Positions 8,520 to 16,914 of a stretch of 64,000 bases of DNA are shown piece after piece (the first letter of the stretch is position 1; every line of letters starts with the position of its first letter). Made by a program: the position numbers and the translations under genes. The stretch comes from Bacteroidota bacterium. Its GTDB lineage: Bacteria > Bacteroidota > Bacteroidia > Flavobacteriales_D > Sanyastnellaceae. The notes under the pieces are model-generated. The model was not told the DNA's origin and searched no databases. It was given only the letters and a program-made list of their open reading frames with translations. The stretch covers positions 97,899 to 161,898 of the forward strand of contig JAQBTQ010000003.1 in NCBI GenBank assembly GCA_027624855.1, written 5' to 3'.

Positions 8520-8987
8520 ATGATGAATGATGGCAAAAGCAAAGAAGGCCGCCCTGGCGACCAACAAATCAACCTTGAAACGGCCTTCGATGCCAATGGA
8601 CTAGCGGCATCGCCTCAATTACCAGGTCACGTCAAGAATTACTTGATTGATATAGACGGAACCATTACCGAGGATGTTCCAAATGAGGAGCCTGAGCGAA
8701 TGGCCACCTGTGCTCCATTTCCTGACGCATTAGAGACGCTGAACAAGTGGTACAATGAAGGACACATCATCACCTTTTTCACTTCGAGAACGGAAGAGCA
8801 TCGTCCAGTAACCGAGGCATGGTTAGACAAGCATGGTTTTTTGTACCATGGACTGCTCATGGGAAAGCCTCGAGGAGGTAACTACCATTGGATTGATAAC
8901 CACATTGTGCGTGCAACCCGTTATGAAGGGACATTCAGCGATTTGGTCAGGGAAACCATGGAAATCGAAGTCTTCAAAAAAGGCTAA
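8520..8987 (+). CDS. HAD-superfamily phosphatase-like protein
   Basis: A 155-residue protein with the HAD core: motif I LIDIDGT (Asp44 and Asp46), motif II FFTSRTEEH (about 90) and a motif III-like GKPRGGNYHWIDNH (about 120). Small members of this type are common in Bacteroidota with uncertain substrates. The catalytic aspartates suggest a phosphomonoesterase or nucleotidase. Residues 1-38 are an extra polar stretch. ATG 8520 or 8523 is the likely start; a longer frame begins with TTG 8475 overlapping bshC, but gives an unconvincing N-terminus. It may be co-transcribed with bshC. Confidence 0.75.
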   Translation: MMNDGKSKEGRPGDQQINLETAFDANGLAASPQLPGHVKNYLIDIDGTITEDVPNEEPERMATCAPFPDALETLNKWYNEGHIITFFTSRTEEHRPVTEAWLDKHGFLYHGLLMGKPRGGNYHWIDNHIVRATRYEGTFSDLVRETMEIEVFKKG

Positions 8988-8992
8988 AGCTC

Positions 8993-9421
8993 TTAATTCA
9001 TTCGAGAATCAATGAATCGTTGCAGAATGAGGGTTGCTGCGATCTTGTCCAACGCACCTTTTTTCGATCGATTTGACTTTTTCATACCGGCTTGGATCGA
9101 AGCCGTCAACGCTTCTTCACTGGTGTTGGTTTCGTCGACCAACTCAATCGCAAGGGAAGGCCACTTTTTCTGTAATTGGGATTGAAAAGCCAAAATGTCT
9201 GCTGTGCTGTGGGTCGTTCCCTTCCCTTGGCTCACTCCCCACTTATTTGGAATGCCCAAAACAATACCCGCGCACGGCTCAGCACCAATGAGGGTCGTAA
9301 GCGAATCCATCAGTTGGTCAGTCTTGATGGTGGCATGTGGAAATGCGATGATTGCCGTCGAGTCTGTGACAGCGAGTCCTGTGCGAACTTTTCCATAATC
9401 AATGCCAATCCATCGCGCCAT
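8993..9421 (-). CDS. ruvX: Putative pre-16S rRNA nuclease / Holliday junction resolvase-like RuvX (YqgF)
   Basis: A 142-residue RNase H-fold protein of the usual YqgF length. It has the opening GIDYGKVRTGLAV with catalytic Asp8, the VLGIPNKWG strand (family VVGLP), the VDETNTSEEA segment with the second acidic site, and a C-terminal DKIAATLILQRFID with the final catalytic Asp. Family members process the 5' end of 16S rRNA precursors. The gene converges on the HAD gene with only 5 bases between stops and diverges from the GT9 gene. Confidence 0.92.
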   Translation of the reverse strand: MARWIGIDYGKVRTGLAVTDSTAIIAFPHATIKTDQLMDSLTTLIGAEPCAGIVLGIPNKWGVSQGKGTTHSTADILAFQSQLQKKWPSLAIELVDETNTSEEALTASIQAGMKKSNRSKKGALDKIAATLILQRFIDSRMN

Positions 9422-9465
9422 GGTGCAAGATACGGCTCACAATGTCCACGGCCTATCTTTACGGC

Positions 9466-10464
9466 ATGCCTAGCATAAGGAGTATCTTGTTCATCCAGAC
9501 GGCGTTTATAGGCGATGCCATCCTAGCATCTGCCATGTGGGAGGCCTGGCATCAGGCGTATCCTCATGATCAGATCGACGTTTGCGTGCGAAAAGGAAAT
9601 GAGTCCCTTTTCATCGATCACCCCTTCATAAGGCATGTCCATATTTGGGATAAAGGAGGGGGCATTGTTCGGTACAATCGGCTCATTGCCTTGGCGAAAA
9701 ATTTGCGGTCTTTAAATTACGATGTGGCAGTGACGCCGCATCGACACGCATCTTCGGGCCTGCTTTCAAGGTTTTCTCGTGCGCCGAAACGAATGGGATT
9801 TGGTTCGCATCCGCTTCACTGGCTTTTTACCAAAGTTGTTGCTCATGAGTTTCGAGAAGACTGGCATGAAGTTGACCGCAATCATCAATTGATCAGGGAA
9901 GAAGTGGGATTCGAGCGTTCAGTAATGCCTCGGTTGTATCCCAAAAATTCTGGACCAAAGACTCCTTCGGGAGTGTTCGGTGTAATGGCTCCAGCAAGTC
10001 AATGGTTTACGAAGCAATGGCCTGAGAATAAGTGGATCGCATTGTGCGATTCATTGGAAGAAACGGAGACCATTGTTCTACTGGGTGGAAAACAAGATGC
10101 TGAAATCTTGTCCATGATTCAGCAAGGCACGAGGCACCCAAACGTGATGACATTCTCCGACTTGGCCCTCAGTGAATCATTGGCATTGATGTCTCAAGCT
10201 GCTTGGGTAGTGACGAATGACAGCGGCCCAATGCATATGGCCAGTGCCTTGAACATTCCCACTGTTGCCATCTTTTGTTCGACCTCTCCGAAGTTTGGAT
10301 TCGGTCCGTTATCCTCAAAAAATGTGGTGATAGAGGCTAAGGTGAATCTTCCGTGCAAACCATGTGGGCTTCATGGCCATAAGGCTTGTCCAGAGCGACA
10401 TTTTAATTGTGCCCAGCGCATTGAAGTGAGTGCAGTAAGCGAGGCGCTGAGAGGTCTCGCATAA
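9466..10464 (+). CDS. Glycosyltransferase family 9 (ADP-heptose:LPS heptosyltransferase-like)
   Basis: A 332-residue GT-B enzyme. The N-terminal Rossmann half starts ILFIQTAFIGDAILASAM, which matches the heptosyltransferase opening RxxxIGDxxLxxP. The C-terminal half has VMAPASQWFTKQWPENKW, VLLGGKQDAEI and the ADP-heptose binding-like TNDSGPMHMASAL. It probably adds heptose or a related sugar to lipopolysaccharide core on the cytoplasmic face of the inner membrane. The Cys-rich stretch CKPCGLHGHKACPE near the end is typical of this family. ATG 9466 is favoured; ATG 9442 would add eight residues before the first strand. Confidence 0.88.
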   Translation: MPSIRSILFIQTAFIGDAILASAMWEAWHQAYPHDQIDVCVRKGNESLFIDHPFIRHVHIWDKGGGIVRYNRLIALAKNLRSLNYDVAVTPHRHASSGLLSRFSRAPKRMGFGSHPLHWLFTKVVAHEFREDWHEVDRNHQLIREEVGFERSVMPRLYPKNSGPKTPSGVFGVMAPASQWFTKQWPENKWIALCDSLEETETIVLLGGKQDAEILSMIQQGTRHPNVMTFSDLALSESLALMSQAAWVVTNDSGPMHMASALNIPTVAIFCSTSPKFGFGPLSSKNVVIEAKVNLPCKPCGLHGHKACPERHFNCAQRIEVSAVSEALRGLA

Positions 10465-10495
10465 AAAAAGCGCAACCCAAGTTACGCTTTCTTTT
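10463..10495. terminator. Bidirectional Rho-independent terminator
   Basis: An A-run, then GCGCAAC (10470-10476), a CCAA loop and GTTACGC (10481-10487), followed by TTTCTTTT. One C-A mismatch on the plus strand becomes a G-U pair on the minus strand. It begins at the GT9 stop codon and lies 35 bases beyond the end of the oppositely oriented gene at 10530, so it can serve both. Confidence 0.75.
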
Positions 10496-10529
10496 AATCC
10501 TGTTCCTTCCCGTAATGACCCCGAGCGAA

Positions 10530-10892
10530 TCATTCACATTGATTCCCAATGCAAAAAGTTCGATCGGCACCTTGACCTTCCAGTCGGATCCAAATATCGG
10601 AGCTTTGGTCAATCTCGGTGTAGGTATTTCTTCTCATGGTTCCGTCTGGTAAAATGACCGCCATGCGAATGGACTTTAGCAGCCCATCTTCCCAATCGAT
10701 TAAATCGTAGCGAAAGCCGATTCCAACGGCACTCATTTGCTTCTGGATTTGCGCAAGCGCATCACGTGAAGTGTTTTGATTCAAATGAATATCGAGTGTG
10801 CCCTGTTCAATGGTGGCCGACTGACATTGAGCAGTATGCTGAAATCCGCACAAGGCAACTGCTAAAACAAAAGAGGCGAGTGTTCTTTTCAT
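10530..10892 (-). CDS. Small secreted protein of unknown function
   Basis: A 120-residue protein with a signal peptide (MKRTLASFVLAVALCGFQHTAQCQ / S). The mature part is about 96 residues with a short helical segment (SRDALAQIQKQMSAVGIGFRYDLI) followed by strands (LLKSIRMAVILPDG, IWIRLEG) and a Cys pair in FCIGNQCE. The alternation is faintly like small TonB/secretin N-terminal or BlaR1-associated modules, but no family can be assigned. The coding sense is supported by the signal peptide and by the terminator placed just beyond its end. Confidence 0.6.
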   Translation of the reverse strand: MKRTLASFVLAVALCGFQHTAQCQSATIEQGTLDIHLNQNTSRDALAQIQKQMSAVGIGFRYDLIDWEDGLLKSIRMAVILPDGTMRRNTYTEIDQSSDIWIRLEGQGADRTFCIGNQCE

Positions 10893-11031
10893 GGATGCAA
10901 ATTAGTCCATTTCAGTTAAAAACTTCACGCAGTCCGTTCATTGCATGTGGAAAAATAAAACTCGAAAAACCGGCACAAAAAGCCCTCTGAGTAGCGATGT
11001 TGTTTCATCTTTGAAGGAACAAATTGTCCTT

Positions 11032-12150
11032 ATGCATTTTATTGTTTCAAGCAGCCAGTTGCTGCGCCATCTTTCGTCCTTGAGTGGTGTGTTGAATAAC
11101 AGCAATACGCTTCCGATTCTTGATAATTTCTTGTTTGAGTTGGGTCCTGGAGAGGCGATCATATCCGCGAGTGATCTGGAGACGACAATGACGACAAAAT
11201 TGGAAGTGAAAACCGAAGACACCGGTTCCATCGCTATTCCAGCGAAGATGTTATTGGACATCCTCAAGGCGTTTTCGGATATCCCATTAACCATTAAAGT
11301 GGATCCATCAACTTTTGCGGTAGAATTGACGAGTGATGCGGGGAAGTATAAGTTGACGGGTGCAAATGGTGATGAATTCCCAAAATCACCTGCGCTGGAT
11401 GATTCCTCTGGAATGACCATTGATGCCAATGCGCTGCTGACCGCGTTAAATCGAACCTTGTTTGCAGCGGGAAATGATGATTTACGGCCTGTGATGTCAG
11501 GTATCTTTTTTGAGTTCTATTCAGATAATGTCCGTTTCGTCGCGACGGATGCGCATCGGTTGGTGCGGTATGCTCGAAACGACGTCCAAGCATCTTCAAA
11601 TGCTCAATTCATTGTACCTAAAAAGCCGCTGAACCTATTGAAAAATGCTTCATCGCACGCGGAGAAAGTCAATATGGTTTATACTGACTCAAATGTTCGC
11701 TTTGAGTTTGATAATGTGACCATCATTTGCCGATTGATTGAAGGCAAGTATCCAAATTATGAGGCGGTGATTCCAAAGGAAAATCCCAATCGAATGGTCA
11801 TCAATCGACAGGATTTTTTACAAGCGATTCGACGAGTTTCCATTTTCGCGAACAAAACCACGCATCAGGTCCGATTAAAATTGGCAGGTAGCGAATTGGT
11901 AGTGTCAGCAGAAGATCTCGATTTCGCGAATGAAGCAAGCGAGAGGTTGAGCTGCAGTTATGCTGGAGAGGACATGGAAATTGGATTCAACAGCCGCTTT
12001 TTGATGGACATGTTGAATAACCTTTCAAGCACCGAGGTTTCACTTGAAATGTCAGCCCCGAATCGCGCGGGCATCATCAAACCAACAGAATCTGAGGACG
12101 AGGGAGAGGAGGTCTTGATGCTGGTCATGCCGGTCATGCTCAATGCTTGA
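11032..12150 (+). CDS. dnaN: DNA polymerase III beta subunit (sliding clamp)
   Basis: A 372-residue protein of normal clamp length made of three similar domains (about 1-120, 125-245, 246-372). Clear family segments are MHFIVSSSQLLRHLSSLSGVL at the start, TLPILDNFLFE, the domain-2 start with RPVMSGIFFEF, FVATDAHRLVRY, VNRQDFLQAIRRVSIFANK-like sequence and a final domain ending VLMLVMPVML. It encircles DNA and tethers the replicative polymerase. ATG 11032 fits the family; the longer frame from 10945 adds 29 unrelated residues. No dnaA gene or origin-like repeat cluster is seen nearby. Confidence 0.95.
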   Translation: MHFIVSSSQLLRHLSSLSGVLNNSNTLPILDNFLFELGPGEAIISASDLETTMTTKLEVKTEDTGSIAIPAKMLLDILKAFSDIPLTIKVDPSTFAVELTSDAGKYKLTGANGDEFPKSPALDDSSGMTIDANALLTALNRTLFAAGNDDLRPVMSGIFFEFYSDNVRFVATDAHRLVRYARNDVQASSNAQFIVPKKPLNLLKNASSHAEKVNMVYTDSNVRFEFDNVTIICRLIEGKYPNYEAVIPKENPNRMVINRQDFLQAIRRVSIFANKTTHQVRLKLAGSELVVSAEDLDFANEASERLSCSYAGEDMEIGFNSRFLMDMLNNLSSTEVSLEMSAPNRAGIIKPTESEDEGEEVLMLVMPVMLNA

Positions 12151-12172
12151 TGAGTGGCGAACGCCTTTCAAG

Positions 12173-13024
12173 TTAATTGGTTCTTTCTGAGGAATTGTCT
12201 CCCTTGCCGGAAGGCTTAATGCGGTAGTGAATCGTTATTGATTCTGGCTTGGTAGATGCGTCAACTTGAGATGCCCGTTCAATGTCTATTTCGCGTTGCT
12301 CCCTAACTTGAGGGTCGTCTGGATGTGCCTGAGCCCACCACTCTGGTAGTTTTTCATTTGGATCAAGTTCTGGCAGGAGTAGATCAGGCAGTGGACCGCG
12401 ATTTCTGATCACAGCTGCCCATAGCACTCCTGAGATTGCGCCAGCGACGTGTCCTTCCCATGAAATGTGTTCGTCTATCGGCAACATCCACCAGACCATG
12501 CCCCCGTATAAGAAAGCCACCAATAACGAAACCCTCAAAAGCAACGTGGACTTCCGAAAAATGCCTGAACAGAAAAGAAATGCAGCCAAGGCATAGTTTA
12601 TCCCACTTGCGCCAATGTGATTTCCGCTATCGGCAAAAATCCACAGACCTAATCCGGAGAGAAGAAACAATGCGATGAATGTTGACGAGGCAATTGACCG
12701 ATAGAAATAGAACAATAATCCGTTGAGGGTAAAAAACGTCGCAGTATTATTCCAAAGATGTTCCAAATCTCCGTGCAAGAAGGGATACGTGAAAACACCC
12801 CACGGATGACTCCAATCCCGAGGGTGATTTCCAAACCTTCTCCAATTCAAAGCATAAACTTCGTTGATTCCATATACCCCCCAAATCAAGACCAAAAACA
12901 CCATGGTGGCCCAAAGTGCGTAGAACAGCCTGTTGCTATCCAAAACGGCCGAATTCCATCGGGTTTGCGTTGTTTGACGGCCCATCCACATGTTGAAAAG
13001 ATACGATTGTCGGAGTGAATGCAT
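12173..13024 (-). CDS. Rhomboid-family intramembrane serine protease
   Basis: A membrane protein with about six or seven spans. From ATG 13024 (283 residues) the catalytic serine is Ser140 in GASG and the histidine is His192 in EGHVAGAISG, the two-residue dyad of rhomboids. The HLWNNTATF loop supplies the conserved Asn residues. The enzyme cuts transmembrane substrates inside the inner membrane. A soluble, charged tail of about 70 residues follows the last span. A longer frame starts at ATG 13108, and ATG 12985 is another option. The gene is divergent from the SirB1-like gene. Confidence 0.88.
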   Translation of the reverse strand: MHSLRQSYLFNMWMGRQTTQTRWNSAVLDSNRLFYALWATMVFLVLIWGVYGINEVYALNWRRFGNHPRDWSHPWGVFTYPFLHGDLEHLWNNTATFFTLNGLLFYFYRSIASSTFIALFLLSGLGLWIFADSGNHIGASGINYALAAFLFCSGIFRKSTLLLRVSLLVAFLYGGMVWWMLPIDEHISWEGHVAGAISGVLWAAVIRNRGPLPDLLLPELDPNEKLPEWWAQAHPDDPQVREQREIDIERASQVDASTKPESITIHYRIKPSGKGDNSSERTN

Positions 13025-13125
13025 TCCACAACCGGGGTTGGAAAAGTGATTTTTATCAAGTTTTATCACCTGGTTTGCAGCCATAGATTTGGAACCATTC
13101 CATGTCAATCAAATAAATACCCATA

Positions 13126-14046
13126 ATGAGCATTTCCGAGATTCATGCTTTGTTGGCCTTGATGGATGATCCCGATGAAACGGTGTATCATCACGTCCGC
13201 GATCGATTGTTGTCCAAAGGAAAAGAGGTATTGCCGTATGTGACCAGTGCTGCCGCATCAGGTCGGGAATGCAGTCTTTTTCAAAGTAGGATCAATCGAC
13301 TTCAGGAAGGCTTGATGCAATCTGATATTCGGGAGGAATTGGCTCGTTGGATGGAAGAAGGCGGACGAGATTTGTGGTCTGGAATCTTGTTGGTGCAAAG
13401 AGCGGTGTATCCTGCGTGGTCCATCGCTGATTCCAATTTTGCTTTTGAAGCCTTGAAAAAAGAAGTGTGGTTAGAATTAAATGAAGAATTAACGGCGCTG
13501 GAACAAGTTCGCATTCTAAACCATATCTTCTTCAGTACACATCAAATGGAAGGGGTCCGTCGACTTCCTCATCAGGCTGCCGAAGCCATTCCAAGTGGGG
13601 TCTTAAATTCCAAGAAAGGAAATCCTTTGGGGCTCGGTATGCTGTACTTGGCAATCGCCGAATCACTTGACATTCCAATGCGCGGAATCAATTTACCGAA
13701 CCACTTCATTCTTGCTTATTGTGATCGGGCGCATCTTGGAGATGATCTCAATCAAAAAGGACAAGCTGGTATTTTATTCTATGTCAATCCGTTCAGCCAA
13801 GGCACGGTCATAGGTCCCGATGAGGTGACTGAGTTTCTCAGTCACATGGATTCAGAAGAATCTGGCAGGCAATGGCGTCCAGCTCAAACCATTGAGCTCA
13901 TCCAACGACTGGTTGGAAACGTGGCATTTGCGTTTCGTGAAGAGGGTGACGAAGAGCGGTCGAGTCAGTTGCTGGATGTATTTAGCCCGTTGCTCTCAAT
14001 GTTTGAAAATGCGGAGGAGCGTTCGGATGATTATCCGAATGTCTGA
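13126..14046 (+). CDS. SirB1/transglutaminase-like family protein
   Basis: A 306-residue helical protein with the SirB1 core: ILNHIFFSTHQMEGV, then KKGNPLGLGMLYLAIAESL and MRGINLPNHFILAY (about 165-205), then VNPFSQG. The usual transglutaminase cysteine is absent, as in most SirB1 proteins, so a catalytic role is doubtful. In other bacteria the family is found near protein-modification and translation genes, but its biochemistry is poorly known. The N-terminal 100 residues form a HEAT-like helical region. Its 3' end overlaps the convergent sugar-transferase gene by 51 bases. Confidence 0.8.
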   Translation: MSISEIHALLALMDDPDETVYHHVRDRLLSKGKEVLPYVTSAAASGRECSLFQSRINRLQEGLMQSDIREELARWMEEGGRDLWSGILLVQRAVYPAWSIADSNFAFEALKKEVWLELNEELTALEQVRILNHIFFSTHQMEGVRRLPHQAAEAIPSGVLNSKKGNPLGLGMLYLAIAESLDIPMRGINLPNHFILAYCDRAHLGDDLNQKGQAGILFYVNPFSQGTVIGPDEVTEFLSHMDSEESGRQWRPAQTIELIQRLVGNVAFAFREEGDEERSSQLLDVFSPLLSMFENAEERSDDYPNV

Positions 14047-14583
14047 GCGCAGGCTGGCGGACTCCAGATAAGCTATTTGCGAGGTGACCTTTTTCGGTAA
14101 AAGGATTTCACGGTAAAATGTTTCTGGATCTTCTGCTTTCTCAAGAGATTCAGATTCATTGAATCCGATTAGACTGGCAGGGTCAGTCATGCCGGGGCGC
14201 ACGTCCAATACTCGCCTCATTTCTTCTGTATAAAGTGAGACATATTCCGGGATTTCTGGCCGAGGCCCGACGAGGCTCATGTCTCCACGGAGTACATTCC
14301 AAAGTTGAGGGAACTCATCGATTTTGTACTTTCTGATGAATCGACCAACGGGTGTGATGCGCGAGTCATTTGTTCCCATGGTTAATCCGGGCCCGGTGCT
14401 ATTGATTTTCATGGAACGGAATTTTACAAGCCAAAACAATTTCCCCTTTTTTCCGACACGTTGCTGGAAATAAAGGACCTTGCCAGATCCATCCATAGCG
14501 ATGGCCAATGCGACGATTCCGAAAATCGGAACCAATGCAATGATTCCAAAAAGACTCAGGAATAAATCCAATACCCGCTTCAT
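13996..14583 (-). CDS. Undecaprenyl-phosphate sugar phosphotransferase (bacterial sugar transferase)
   Basis: A 195-residue monotopic membrane enzyme of the PglC/WcaJ catalytic-core type. One N-terminal membrane segment (FLSLFGIIALVPIFGIVALA) is followed by FQQRVGKKGKLFWLVKFRSM, RKYKIDEFPQLWNVLRGDMSLVGPRPE with the catalytic Asp-Glu pair, and RPGMTDPASL. It transfers a phospho-sugar from a UDP-sugar to the lipid carrier, starting a glycan. It follows the aminotransferase gene with a 4-base ATGA overlap, so the two are translationally coupled and probably act on one amino-sugar pathway. Confidence 0.92.
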   Translation of the reverse strand: MKRVLDLFLSLFGIIALVPIFGIVALAIAMDGSGKVLYFQQRVGKKGKLFWLVKFRSMKINSTGPGLTMGTNDSRITPVGRFIRKYKIDEFPQLWNVLRGDMSLVGPRPEIPEYVSLYTEEMRRVLDVRPGMTDPASLIGFNESESLEKAEDPETFYREILLPKKVTSQIAYLESASLRSDIRIIIRTLLRIFKH

Positions 14584-15803
14584 AGATGGGCTTCAACAGT
14601 TTCAATGACGGACGATACAATCCAGTCCACATCTTCATCACTCAATCCAAGATGGATGGGTAAGCTTATGGACTCTTCATAAAATTGTTGAGCATTTGGG
14701 TAGGTCTCCATGTGCTCTCCTCGACGTTTATGAATGGTCAGGCCAGGCAATGGAATGAAATGCACATTTGTTGGAATGCCAATGGTTTTGAGCGATTTCA
14801 TCACTTCATTGCGCTGCCTCGACGTGAAATTCTTGATGCGAATTTGAAACAAATGAAAGGCACTCAACCGCTTGCCATCCTTGAGGGGTGGCCCGTGATA
14901 CCATGTTTCGTTTTCAAATCCATGGTGATAGCGAAAAGCGATGGCCTGACGCCGCAATAATTGTTCAGGATATTTAATTAATTGCGAGCGTCCAATGGCG
15001 GCTTGGATGTCGGTCATATTGCATTTAAATCCAGCATCTAGGACATCGTATTGCCAATTGCCGGATTCGGTCTTTTCAAGTGCGCTCTTGGACTGTCCAT
15101 GCAGCGACATTGATTTGAACCATTTCATGGTTTCTGTCATGTCAAATTCGGCTGGTAACGCAAATGCCAGTGCCCCACCTTCTGCAGTAGTGAGGTTTTT
15201 GACAGCATGAAAACTGAATCCAGTAATATCCGCTTGGCTTCCAACTGGAATTTCATCGATTGTCGCTCCAAATGAATGAGCCGCATCTGACAAGAATAGT
15301 GGGCGACCTAGTTTGGCTTGATTTGGTCCTTTTGGAATGAAAGAAGACCTGACATCCGACGAATTGAGCCAATCCATGATGGCTTGATAGTCGACAGGCC
15401 ATCCACCTATGTCCACGGGCATGATCGCTTTGGTTCTTGCCGTCCAAGCCAATTTGATTGCATCGGCAGATACCACGGGTTCATGAGGCTGAATATCAAC
15501 CAGAACAGGCGTAGCTCCGCAATGCAAGACAATGTTGGCGGTCGCGGCATAAGTCATCGCAGGCAAAATGACCTCATCTCCAGGACCAATATCGAACCAA
15601 CGCAGAGCCAATTCACATGCTGCAGTCCAACTGGAGAAGCAAGCGATGTATTTGACATTGAGATAATCGGCCAATTCCGATTCAAAATTCAGTAGTTCTG
15701 GGCCAGAGGTAATCCATCCAGAACGCAAGACCTTCTCCACGGCCGTTATGGTATCTTCATCGATAGGAGGAGGAGCGAACCCAATGGCTCTTTTGTTACG
15801 CAT
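14580..15803 (-). CDS. DegT/DnrJ/EryC1/StrS-family PLP-dependent sugar aminotransferase
   Basis: A 407-residue fold-type I aminotransferase. The PLP lysine is Lys202 in FHAVKNLTTAEGGA and the cofactor-binding aspartate is Asp173 in LSDAAHSFGA. VLRSGWITSGPE at the N-terminus and LPAMTYAATAN (about 80-90) are family motifs. Such enzymes aminate keto-sugar nucleotides used in O-antigen, capsule or glycoprotein glycans. Coupling to the sugar transferase suggests the product is the first sugar loaded on the lipid carrier, in the manner of diacetylbacillosamine-type pathways; that is inference, as no dehydratase or acetyltransferase is adjacent. Confidence 0.9.
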   Translation of the reverse strand: MRNKRAIGFAPPPIDEDTITAVEKVLRSGWITSGPELLNFESELADYLNVKYIACFSSWTAACELALRWFDIGPGDEVILPAMTYAATANIVLHCGATPVLVDIQPHEPVVSADAIKLAWTARTKAIMPVDIGGWPVDYQAIMDWLNSSDVRSSFIPKGPNQAKLGRPLFLSDAAHSFGATIDEIPVGSQADITGFSFHAVKNLTTAEGGALAFALPAEFDMTETMKWFKSMSLHGQSKSALEKTESGNWQYDVLDAGFKCNMTDIQAAIGRSQLIKYPEQLLRRQAIAFRYHHGFENETWYHGPPLKDGKRLSAFHLFQIRIKNFTSRQRNEVMKSLKTIGIPTNVHFIPLPGLTIHKRRGEHMETYPNAQQFYEESISLPIHLGLSDEDVDWIVSSVIETVEAHL

Positions 15804-15846
15804 GGGTGCAAATTACGGCCGCATTTTTTCGCATTGAAATTTTGAT

Positions 15847-15886
15847 TTCGATATCGAATGTGTGCGAGTTTGAAACATTTTTCAAA
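15847..15886. promoter_or_regulatory. Two inverted repeats upstream of the Crp/Fnr gene (candidate operators)
   Basis: TTCGATATCGAA (15847-15858) is a perfect 12-base palindrome. TTTGAA-N6-TTCAAA (15869-15886) is a perfect inverted repeat reminiscent of a Crp/Fnr half-site pair but with wider spacing than the TTGAT-N4-ATCAA Fnr site. Both lie in the 169-base gap between divergent genes, 40-80 bases before the putative -7 box of the regulator gene. Confidence 0.4.
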
Positions 15887-15925
15887 TGAAATGAACTCCG
15901 GTTATTACAAAAAGGGGGTATCACC

Positions 15926-15933
15926 TAATTTTG
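15926..15933 (+). promoter_or_regulatory. -7 promoter box (TAATTTTG) of the Crp/Fnr-rhodanese operon
   Basis: TAATTTTG matches the Bacteroidota consensus TAnnTTTG exactly and would give a start near 15940, about 33 bases before ATG 15973. No good TTTG is found 20 bases upstream, which fits a promoter needing an activator. Confidence 0.5.
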
Positions 15934-15972
15934 CATCGTTGCAATAAATGATTTTGCGATTAACTCAAGTTT

Positions 15973-16581
15973 ATGGGAAACTTCAGATTTATCAGCCCTG
16001 AATTAGCTGAGCAATTGTGCTCTATGGGGAAGCGGGTACAGTTGGAGAAAGGGACGGTTGTTGTGAGGCCTGGAGACAAATTGGAGGAATTTTACCTTTT
16101 GGAATCAGGGACAGTTAATTTCTATCGTATCGACAAAATGGCCCGTAAACAATTGCTCCACACGCTAAATGCGGCAGAAGCCTGTGCGCTTAGTTTGGTT
16201 TGTTCCTTATTTGGTGAAGAATCCTTTCTTCAGGCAGAAGTAAAAGACGATTGCGTAAGTTGGGTGATTCCGAAACAAGTTGGCCTGAAATTGATGCAGA
16301 GGCCGGACATGCAAAGGTTCATAATGGAAGCAACAATAGATGGTTGGAAAAACTCGCTGACTGCATTTGATGATGTGGCCTTTGCGTCGCTATCAGAGAG
16401 ATTATTGAGCTATCTTATTCATCAGAGCCGAATTCATGATGATCGAATGATCAAAAAGTCCCATTCTGAAATCGCGGATGACTTAAATGTGAGCCGCGAA
16501 AGCGTCAGTCGGCTGCTAAAAACAATGGAAGGGAATCGTGTTGTTCAATTACATCATGGTCATCTGAAAGTGTTAGTTTAA
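15973..16581 (+). CDS. Crp/Fnr-family transcriptional regulator
   Basis: A 202-residue regulator with an N-terminal cyclic-nucleotide-binding-like beta roll (about 1-120: GTVVVRPGDKLEEFYLLESGTVNFYR) and a C-terminal winged helix with HSEIADDLNVSRESVSRLLK (about 162-183). The roll carries AEACALSLVCSLF in place of the usual phosphate-binding loop; paired cysteines there are seen in a Bacteroidota subgroup that may sense redox or sulfur species rather than cAMP. It lacks the N-terminal cysteine cluster of Fnr. The rhodanese gene follows 12 bases downstream, pointing to sulfur metabolism as target. Confidence 0.85.
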   Translation: MGNFRFISPELAEQLCSMGKRVQLEKGTVVVRPGDKLEEFYLLESGTVNFYRIDKMARKQLLHTLNAAEACALSLVCSLFGEESFLQAEVKDDCVSWVIPKQVGLKLMQRPDMQRFIMEATIDGWKNSLTAFDDVAFASLSERLLSYLIHQSRIHDDRMIKKSHSEIADDLNVSRESVSRLLKTMEGNRVVQLHHGHLKVLV

Positions 16582-16593
16582 ACCGATTTTGAG

Positions 16594-16896
16594 ATGTTTT
16601 TTGGACCAAAAGTAGATTTAAGTCCCAGTGATTTCAGGGAGGCTTTGCAATCGCATGGGGGCAGGGTGATTGATTGCCGAACTGCTTCAGAATGTTCATC
16701 CGGTATGTACCCTGGGGCCGAGAATGTGGATTGGATGGCGGGTAGAATGAATGCCGAATGCCAAAATTGGGACCGAGATGAACCAATTTATTGCTATTGC
16801 CGATCGGGTGCGAGAAGCGGTGCTGCGGTTCAATTCCTCCGCAATCAAGGGTTTAAAAAAGTCTTTAACGTCGGTGGTTATGGAAGCTTACGGTAA
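16594..16896 (+). CDS. Single-domain rhodanese-like sulfurtransferase
   Basis: A 100-residue rhodanese domain with the active-site loop CRSGARSG (Cys69 is the persulfide-forming cysteine), preceded by RVIDCRT and GMYPGAENVDW and followed by LRNQGFKKVFNVGGY. It moves sulfane sulfur from thiosulfate or persulfides to acceptors such as thiols, probably in the cytoplasm since no signal peptide is present. It sits directly behind a Crp/Fnr regulator with cysteine-rich sensor loop and is likely co-expressed with it. Confidence 0.92.
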   Translation: MFFGPKVDLSPSDFREALQSHGGRVIDCRTASECSSGMYPGAENVDWMAGRMNAECQNWDRDEPIYCYCRSGARSGAAVQFLRNQGFKKVFNVGGYGSLR

Positions 16897-16914
16897 AGTT
16901 TGCATCCATACAAT

